From: Photobacterium sp. SKA34
GTDB lineage: Bacteria; Pseudomonadota; Gammaproteobacteria; Enterobacterales; Vibrionaceae
Assembly (NCBI RefSeq): GCF_000153325.1
Contig: NZ_CH724146.1
Span: 41,641 to 105,640 of the forward strand
Reading direction: 5' to 3'
Length of the DNA stretch: 64,000 nucleotides
Positions within the stretch are counted from its first letter, which is position 1, and each line of letters begins with the position of its first letter. A program made the position numbers and the translations under genes. Below are positions 58,779 through 64,000 of the stretch, in pieces. The notes below the pieces were generated by a model, which worked only from the letters and a program-made list of their open reading frames with translations, made no database searches and had not been told where the DNA came from.

Positions 58779-58805
58779 AAAGGATGCTAGTCGCTAGCAT
58801 CCTTT
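58779..58805 (-). terminator. Rho-independent terminator of the mechanosensitive channel gene
   Basis: A 12-bp perfect stem (58779-58790 with 58794-58805) has loop TCG. Read on the minus strand it ends in TTTTTTCGTTTTT. Confidence 0.9.
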
Positions 58806-58880
58806 CTCTCTCGCGGCGGCTATTTTACCTACCTAATGGCGTAATACCAACCGTAATAATTTATCCTGATAGCAAACCGA

Positions 58881-59990
58881 TCAAGCTTGCTGAATACGCT
58901 CAATAGAGACCAGTGCCGTAGATGCCGCTGCAGGCATATCTAATGTTGTGGTTGGGAAAGCAAAATCGGCCCTATGCGAATGCACAATCTCAACAATTTT
59001 CAGCATCACATTCTGCTGTACGTCTTTGTACTTAGCCCACTCAACCGTTTTGGTAAAGGTGTATACCAAAATATTGAGTGACGACGCACCGTAAGTATCA
59101 AAGCTCACAATCAAGGTTTGTCGAGTATCGATATCTGGGTGGTTCTGTAGCATGGTTTTGATATCACGTACAACATCACCCACAACTGCAGCATCACAAT
59201 AACGTAAACCGACACTTTGCTTAATACGGCGGTTGAGCATGCGAGATGCATTTTCTACCACCACCGAGCTAAACACAGAGTTAGGCACATACAGTGGACG
59301 CTTATCAAAGGTGCGGATAATCGTCATACGGAAGCCAATTTTCTCTACCGTACCTTCAATTTGACGATCAGGACTGCGGATCCAGTCAACGACTTTAAAA
59401 GGACGATCAAAATATAACATCATGCCGCCAAAGAAATTTGCCAGCAGATCTTTCGCTGCCATACCGACAACTAAACCACCAACACCACCAAAGGTTAGTA
59501 GGCCTGATAAGCTCAAGCCTAGATTTTGCATCGCAATTAAACCGCCAAACACCATGACGATTAAACGTAAAATCTTCGATATCGCATTAACGGTTGTCGT
59601 ATCACGCTGCGGTCGGTTTTCCAATATGGTCTGCTCCATATTGGAAATTAAACGAAATAGCGTCCAAATAATGGTCCAGATCAGCAACAGATGACGAAGA
59701 GTCGATAATGATGTACTGGAATAAGTGCTCAAGTTATCAATTAATATGCCAATTGACAGCAAGCCTGGCCAAACCCAAATACATAGCGTAATAGGCGCAC
59801 GGATTGCACTGATTAATGCATCATCCCAAATAAACTGGCTTTTTTCTGCCACCGTAGCTAAACGACGTGACAATAAGATCCATCCACCCCATAGCACCGA
59901 GCTCAACAATAACAGTAAGCCAATGTTATACATCCAATCGACAGATGCGCCCTTTTCTAACGACGACCACCAATATATGAACTTTTCCAT
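58881..59990 (-). CDS. ynaI: MscS family mechanosensitive channel (YnaI-like)
   Basis: This 369-residue inner-membrane channel has about five transmembrane helices. The pore-lining TM3 and following beta domain (FGGVGGLVVGMAAKDLLANFFGGMMLYFDRPFKVVDWIRSPD) match E. coli YnaI closely, as do RPLYVPNSVFSSVVVEN and the C-terminal HRADFAFPTTTL. It releases solutes or ions on membrane tension. It is monocistronic with a strong terminator. Confidence 0.88.
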   Translation of the reverse strand: MEKFIYWWSSLEKGASVDWMYNIGLLLLLSSVLWGGWILLSRRLATVAEKSQFIWDDALISAIRAPITLCIWVWPGLLSIGILIDNLSTYSSTSLSTLRHLLLIWTIIWTLFRLISNMEQTILENRPQRDTTTVNAISKILRLIVMVFGGLIAMQNLGLSLSGLLTFGGVGGLVVGMAAKDLLANFFGGMMLYFDRPFKVVDWIRSPDRQIEGTVEKIGFRMTIIRTFDKRPLYVPNSVFSSVVVENASRMLNRRIKQSVGLRYCDAAVVGDVVRDIKTMLQNHPDIDTRQTLIVSFDTYGASSLNILVYTFTKTVEWAKYKDVQQNVMLKIVEIVHSHRADFAFPTTTLDMPAAASTALVSIERIQQA

Positions 59991-60139
59991 AACGTTTCTG
60001 TTTCTCTATGATTAGCGATACGCAAAAATAGGCTATCGATATAGCCTATCCGTCATATTATATTGGGATCATACTAAACATCAGACACGCGCATAGCTAG
60101 CCTCAAGATAAGGTTCTTAGTACTCTGTCGAAAGAAGTG

Positions 60140-60475
60140 TTAGTAGCCAAGAAAGGCAACCGCAAAGATCGCGATAAAAAAAGTGATCATAAAGGTACTG
60201 GCGAGAACAAATAGCTTACGTACTTTAATACATTTAGCCATAAAGACCGGATCATGATGCTTTTTATATTGCTCACTGCGGATGTAATGAAATAAACGGA
60301 TTTGTTTACTGACATTACCTTGAGAGGAGAAAAAACCGCGTCCATCCACTTGCTGATACAAAAGGGGATCACATTCTCGCATTACCACCAGCAATGTTCT
60401 TAAGGTACTTATATAACGGAACGTATTAACAACTGCCACTAAAAAAAGTGCGAAAAGAAATGCATCACTACTCAT
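60140..60475 (-). CDS. uspB: Universal stress protein B
   Basis: This 111-residue protein is the same length as E. coli UspB, with two membrane segments (about residues 2-22 and 88-109). The conserved core is CDPLLYQQVDGRGFFSSQG. UspB is a sigma-S-dependent membrane protein linked to ethanol tolerance. The start at 60475 gives the family length; an upstream start at 60526 adds an unrelated stretch. It follows ftnA in the same direction. Confidence 0.88.
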   Translation of the reverse strand: MSSDAFLFALFLVAVVNTFRYISTLRTLLVVMRECDPLLYQQVDGRGFFSSQGNVSKQIRLFHYIRSEQYKKHHDPVFMAKCIKVRKLFVLASTFMITFFIAIFAVAFLGY

Positions 60476-60544
60476 ATATATTCTCCCAAAAAATGCGGTT
60501 CCACACGCCGGGAGATAAGGGAGCAAATTCGCTCCCTATCAATA

Positions 60545-61069
60545 TTAGGCTTGTGAATCCATAACAGATGTAGACTCTGCTTTTGCCATCGCGGATAAAT
60601 CTTTATCAATAAAGAATAGTGCCTTACCGTCTTCACCGACTAATTCAATTTTATCTAAAATGCCTTTAAATAATTTTTCTTCTTCATGTTGCTCTGATAC
60701 ATACCATTGCAAGAAGTTAAATGTTGAGTAATCTTGCGTAGTAAATGCAACATGAGCAAGCTCATTGATCTTCTTAGTAATTAATTGCTCGTGCTCGTAA
60801 GTTTCACGGAATACATCACCTAATGATGCGAATTCATGTTTTGGTGCCTCAATAGTACCAAGAATTGGCAAAGCACCTGTTTCGCTTACATAAGTAAACA
60901 AACGTTGCATATGTTCCATTTCTTCAACGGCATGAACACGTAAAAATTCAGCAGCACCTTCAAAACCTTTATCCTCACACCATGCACTCATCTGTAAGTA
61001 TAGGTTTGAAGAGAAAAATTCTAAGTTGATTTGCTCGTTTAGGTTATCAACCATAGCCTTGGCTAACAT
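60545..61069 (-). CDS. ftnA: Bacterial non-haem ferritin
   Basis: This 174-residue four-helix-bundle iron-storage protein forms a 24-subunit shell that oxidises Fe(II) and stores ferric iron in the cytosol. Ferroxidase ligands Glu17, Glu50 and His53 are at the E. coli FtnA positions. The upstream region (61070-61323) is AT-rich and shared with the divergent uspA-like gene; a Fur or SoxR-type site was not identified by eye. uspB follows 69 bp downstream. Confidence 0.92.
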   Translation of the reverse strand: MLAKAMVDNLNEQINLEFFSSNLYLQMSAWCEDKGFEGAAEFLRVHAVEEMEHMQRLFTYVSETGALPILGTIEAPKHEFASLGDVFRETYEHEQLITKKINELAHVAFTTQDYSTFNFLQWYVSEQHEEEKLFKGILDKIELVGEDGKALFFIDKDLSAMAKAESTSVMDSQA

Positions 61070-61323
61070 TGCACTACTCCTGTTTGTTTAAGTGTAATCA
61101 AGACATTGTCACTGTGCATTGTTTAGAATGCAACTAACGAAAAAAAATATAGAGATAATTCTCTTTATTTTTCATGAAATACGAAATCAATAGCAAAAAC
61201 GCTTACTTGTTTTTGAAAAATAATTAACCACTAACTCCGCAATAAGATGCGACCAAATCGATATTTTTACCCCATACTCAATGCTAATATGAATGATACC
61301 TAATGAATATGGAGTGTCAGTTA

Positions 61324-61746
61324 ATGGTCTATAAACATATCCTTGCCGCCATTGATTTATCAAACGATAGCGAAGTATTAGTCCATAAGGCTGCGCTATT
61401 AGCCAAAGCCCTCGATGCTAAATTATCTCTGATCCACATCGATGTTGATTACGCTGATTTATACACCGGACTCATTGATATTAATTTAGCAGAGATGCAT
61501 GAGCGCGCTGAAAATGATGCGCAAACACGACTTCACCAACTGGCACAAAAAACACAATATCCAGTGTCACATACCCTTGTCGGTAGTGGTGATCTGAGTG
61601 AAGAAATTTGTCATGCGATAAAAAACATGAATATTGATTTAGTGATTTGTGGTCATCATCAAGATTTCTGGAGCAAAATACTATCGTCAACTCGCCAGCT
61701 ACTAAGCCGTACGCCTGTTGATTTATTAATGGTTCCACTGAAATAA
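61324..61746 (+). CDS. uspA: Universal stress protein A family
   Basis: This protein of about 140 residues has a Usp fold, starting YKHILAAIDLSNDSEVLVHKA and ending LICGHHQDFWSKIL-type sequence followed by LLSRTPVDLLMVPLK. The GHHQDFWSK stretch replaces the ATP-binding G-2x-G-9x-G(S/T) motif, as in E. coli UspA, so it is the non-ATP-binding class. The start at 61324 has GGAG upstream at 61309-61312. It is divergent from ftnA-uspB; in E. coli uspA and uspB are also neighbours. Confidence 0.88.
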   Translation: MVYKHILAAIDLSNDSEVLVHKAALLAKALDAKLSLIHIDVDYADLYTGLIDINLAEMHERAENDAQTRLHQLAQKTQYPVSHTLVGSGDLSEEICHAIKNMNIDLVICGHHQDFWSKILSSTRQLLSRTPVDLLMVPLK

Positions 61747-61876
61747 TCTAGCTATAACCTCTCTTAATCCAGCAGCCAATACCGTTGGCTGCTGCTCATA
61801 CCTGTTATTTTCTACTCTATATTTTTCATAGGCGACAAGATTAACTTTCGTTACACTAATATCCTTAATTCTCTAT

Positions 61877-62767
61877 ATGGATATTGCTAGCGTAATGGGA
61901 TATTTATCTGTCATCACCCTTTTATGGGCGTTTTCTTTTAGCTTAATAGGCGTCTACCTTGCCGGCCAGGTTGACCCTTGGTTTTCTGTATTAACTCGTG
62001 TCAGTTTAGCTGCGCTGGTTTTTATCCCTTTTTTACGCTTTAAACACATTCATCCCAAATTGGCTCTCAAATTAATGATGGTTGGCGCTTGCCAATTAGG
62101 GATTATGTATTGCTTCTACTACCAATCTTTTTTATATCTCAGTGTGCCTGAAGTATTACTGTTTACTATTTTCACTCCGATTTATGTCACTTTAATTTAC
62201 GATGCACTCCATAAACAGTTTTCTCCTTGGTATTTGCTCACAGCAGCAATAGCGGTATTGGGTGCTGCTGTTATCAAGTTTGAAGGTATCAACCAAAACT
62301 TTATTATCGGCTTTTTCATCGTCCAAGGGGCAAACCTGTGCTTTGCTATCGGGCAAGTAGGCTATAAACGAATTATCGAACAAGAAACCACAGAGCTACC
62401 ACAACATACGGTATTTGGCTGGTTTTATATTGGTGCCATTTGTATCGCATTGCCGATGTTCTTACTGTTTGGCAATAACGACAAACTACCAACGACTGAT
62501 ACTCAATGGGGGATCTTAGTTTATCTTGGTGTAATTGCTTCAGGCTTGGGGTATTTCATCTGGAATAAAGGGGCGACGTTAGTCAATGCAGGCGCTCTTG
62601 CAATCATGAATAATGCACTGGTGCCAGCAGGGTTGATTGTGAACATTGTGATTTGGAATCGTGATGTCGACTATCCACGTTTGATAGTCGGTGGCGTGAT
62701 CATAATGTTTTCACTGTGGCTAAATGAAACGTGGGTAAAACGCAAAGTTCAGCAAAGCCTTCGATAA
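61877..62767 (+). CDS. yigM: EamA/DMT family transporter YigM (biotin uptake)
   Basis: This 296-residue inner-membrane protein has ten hydrophobic helices in two EamA repeats. ITLLWAFSFSLIGVYLAGQVD at the N-terminus, SVPEVLLFTIFTPIYVTLIYD and IASGLGYFIWNKGATLVNAGALAIMNN match E. coli YigM closely; YigM is a biotin transporter. It stands alone and is convergent with fre. Confidence 0.82.
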   Translation: MDIASVMGYLSVITLLWAFSFSLIGVYLAGQVDPWFSVLTRVSLAALVFIPFLRFKHIHPKLALKLMMVGACQLGIMYCFYYQSFLYLSVPEVLLFTIFTPIYVTLIYDALHKQFSPWYLLTAAIAVLGAAVIKFEGINQNFIIGFFIVQGANLCFAIGQVGYKRIIEQETTELPQHTVFGWFYIGAICIALPMFLLFGNNDKLPTTDTQWGILVYLGVIASGLGYFIWNKGATLVNAGALAIMNNALVPAGLIVNIVIWNRDVDYPRLIVGGVIIMFSLWLNETWVKRKVQQSLR

Positions 62768-62786
62768 GTCGCCGCTTATAAGAACA

Positions 62787-62815
62787 ACAAAGCCAGCGTT
62801 TAACGCTGGCTTTGT
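62787..62815. terminator. Bidirectional terminator between yigM and fre
   Basis: A near-perfect 14-bp inverted repeat (62787-62800, 62802-62815) is centred on GTTTAAC. It lies between convergent genes. Confidence 0.85.
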
Positions 62816-62832
62816 ATCAAAATATTTAATCG

Positions 62833-63543
62833 TTAAATAAACGCAAATGCGTCAGCAAACATATGTTCCCTTTGTGCATTTTTATCACTGCAGAAACGCT
62901 CACGGGCAGCACCCGCCATTTCAAAACGCCCGCAAACATAAATGTCATAAGCGGATAAACAAACAAAGTCTTCAGCAACTGCATCTAATACGTTACCCAC
63001 TTTGCCTTGCCAATTCTCCAGCGCTTCTTCTACGACTGGTACATAAGTAATGTTGTCATGTTTTTCAGCTAACGCCTGCATTTCATCGTTGGAATACAGC
63101 TGATCAATACTACGGCCTCCCCAGTACACAAAAATAGGTTGGGTTAAACCACGGCTAATGCAATTATCTAACATGCTACGGATATAAGAAAAGCCCGTAC
63201 CACCGGCAATCATCAGTAGTGGACGCTCACTTTCATGACGTAACCATGCATTACCATGTGCAGCATCAATCACCACTGGTTCATTGCAATCTAATGCCGC
63301 TTTCATCGCTTTTACGACTTCTAGAGCATACGCATTTTGCTCTGCTGCACCAATATGTAGCTCAAGCTCGCCTTCACGGCATGGGCTACTGGCAATTGAA
63401 AATGGACGCTTATCTTTCTCGCCCATTACCGCAAGCAGATATTGTCCCGCTTTGAAATCAATCGCCTGCTCAGGCTTTAACAAAATGCGATATGTGTTCG
63501 CGGCTAAGGGTTGTACTGACTTTACTTTGCACTGGATAGACAT
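62833..63543 (-). CDS. fre: NAD(P)H-flavin reductase
   Basis: This 236-residue ferredoxin-reductase-like enzyme reduces free FMN/FAD with NAD(P)H. The flavin motif RPFSIASSP is at about 46-54 and the nucleotide motif [14 protein letters not shown] at about 112-125; the C-terminal [14 protein letters not shown] is also typical. In luminous relatives such enzymes supply FMNH2. The gene is 9 bp after the broken ferredoxin gene and follows ubiD, as in E. coli (ubiD-fre), so the three should form one operon. Confidence 0.92.
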   Translation of the reverse strand: MSIQCKVKSVQPLAANTYRILLKPEQAIDFKAGQYLLAVMGEKDKRPFSIASSPCREGELELHIGAAEQNAYALEVVKAMKAALDCNEPVVIDAAHGNAWLRHESERPLLMIAGGTGFSYIRSMLDNCISRGLTQPIFVYWGGRSIDQLYSNDEMQALAEKHDNITYVPVVEEALENWQGKVGNVLDAVAEDFVCLSAYDIYVCGRFEMAGAARERFCSDKNAQREHMFADAFAFI

Positions 63544-63552
63544 GGTTTTCCT

Positions 63553-63816
63553 CTAGTCTAACGTTAACACCAAGTCACTTTCCGCTATCGCTTGGCAGGT
63601 AAAAATCCACCCTTCCGTTTGTTCTTTTTCAGTGAGCATTGGCTCTCACTGATAACTCACTTCACCGGATGTTTTACGACACATACACATAGCACATGCC
63701 CCTACCTGACAGCGATTGGGAAAAGTAATGCCTGCGTCGAGCGCTGCTTGTAATACCGTTTGCTGCGCTGACGCAGTAAAGGTGATGTTATTTGGCAACA
63801 GGCGTACTTGATACAT
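63553..63816 (-). pseudogene. 2Fe-2S ferredoxin, interrupted by an in-frame TGA
   Basis: The frame from ATG 63816 encodes a plant-type ferredoxin: MYQVRLLPNNITFTASAQQT, then ligands Cys36, Cys41 and Cys44 (NRCQVGACAMC). Codon 57 is TGA (63648-63646). After it the same frame continues EPMLTEKEQTEGWIFTC, with the fourth ligand Cys74, to a TAG at 63555-63553; total 87 codons. Only one base separates this from an intact gene (Leu is usual at this position in relatives). Termination at TGA would remove the fourth ligand, so the short product cannot hold the cluster. Confidence 0.8.
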
Positions 63817-63892
63817 AATTTACTCTTACTACTTACTATTTGAAGCAGTAGTAAATAATACTTACTCTACCGCTCAGTATAGCGATAAACCT

Positions 63893-64000
63893 TTACTTCT
63901 CGATCCCAAGTTGGCTCCAAATTGCATCTATTTTTGCGACAACTTGCGGATTCTTAACTATTGGGTTGCCCCATTGACGTTCTACGGCATCAGGCCATTT
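63893..64000 (-). CDS. ubiD: UbiD decarboxylase, C-terminus (partial)
   Basis: The last 35 codons before the right edge are on the minus strand: KWPDAVERQWGNPIVKNP, then VAKIDAIWSQLGIEK and a TAA stop. These match the UbiD C-terminus. UbiD decarboxylates 3-octaprenyl-4-hydroxybenzoate in ubiquinone synthesis using prenylated FMN. The fre gene follows downstream, as in E. coli. Confidence 0.85.
   Translation of the reverse strand, partial: KWPDAVERQWGNPIVKNPQVVAKIDAIWSQLGIEK

Overview
The window looks like chromosomal DNA of a marine gammaproteobacterium of the Vibrionaceae, most likely Photobacterium. This rests on AT-rich DNA, E. coli-like local gene order (ftsY/rsmD/yhhL, rhtB-pldB-yigL, ubiD-fre), paired cold-shock genes and an arginine decarboxylase locus. 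The genus is inference; family-level placement is safer.

Left flank (1-27354) is ordinary core and near-core genome: ftsY (partial)/rsmD/yhhL, yhhN and yhhM, an acyltransferase, an SDR oxidoreductase, an AbgT transporter with a LysR regulator, a patatin, Dps, an EAL-HDOD protein, rhtB/pldB/yigL, EVE, DTW and SlyB-like genes. An arginine decarboxylase (adiA) with a PotE/CadB-type antiporter follows, then two cold-shock genes, an FUSC membrane protein, an isochorismatase-fold protein and another LysR regulator. Two genes here are broken: a DUF2007 gene with a 10-bp tandem duplication and a frameshifted type IV pilin gene.

The middle (27360-57544) is a 30,185-bp Tn7-like transposon. It has 30-bp terminal inverted repeats (29/30 identical), internal TnsB-site repeats and a perfect 5-bp target duplication (AAATT). 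It sits at the 3' end of yhiN, its tnsA end next to yhiN. It carries tnsA, tnsB, the remains of tnsC and a tnsD/tniQ gene. The cargo is a complete type I BREX phage-defence operon in the order HTH-brxA-brxB-brxC-[AAA ATPase + PD-(D/E)XK-like nuclease]-pglX-brxU(GmrSD-like)-pglZ-brxL-[second TniQ-like gene]. A left block holds unrecognised small genes, including a translationally coupled two-gene cassette.

Three 1258-bp copies of one IS3-family element have invaded the transposon and none lies in the flanks. One interrupts the BREX-embedded ATPase; removing it with one target duplication restores the reading frame. One replaces the end of tnsB and the start of tnsC, including the Walker A region, so the Tn7-like machinery is probably dead and the BREX island fixed in place. 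The six BREX core genes all read through.

Right flank (57545-64000) returns to core genes: yhiN, a YnaI-like mechanosensitive channel, uspB, ftnA, a uspA-like gene, yigM, fre, a 2Fe-2S ferredoxin gene broken by an in-frame TGA inside a perfect hairpin, and the end of ubiD. No tRNA, rRNA or CRISPR array was seen.
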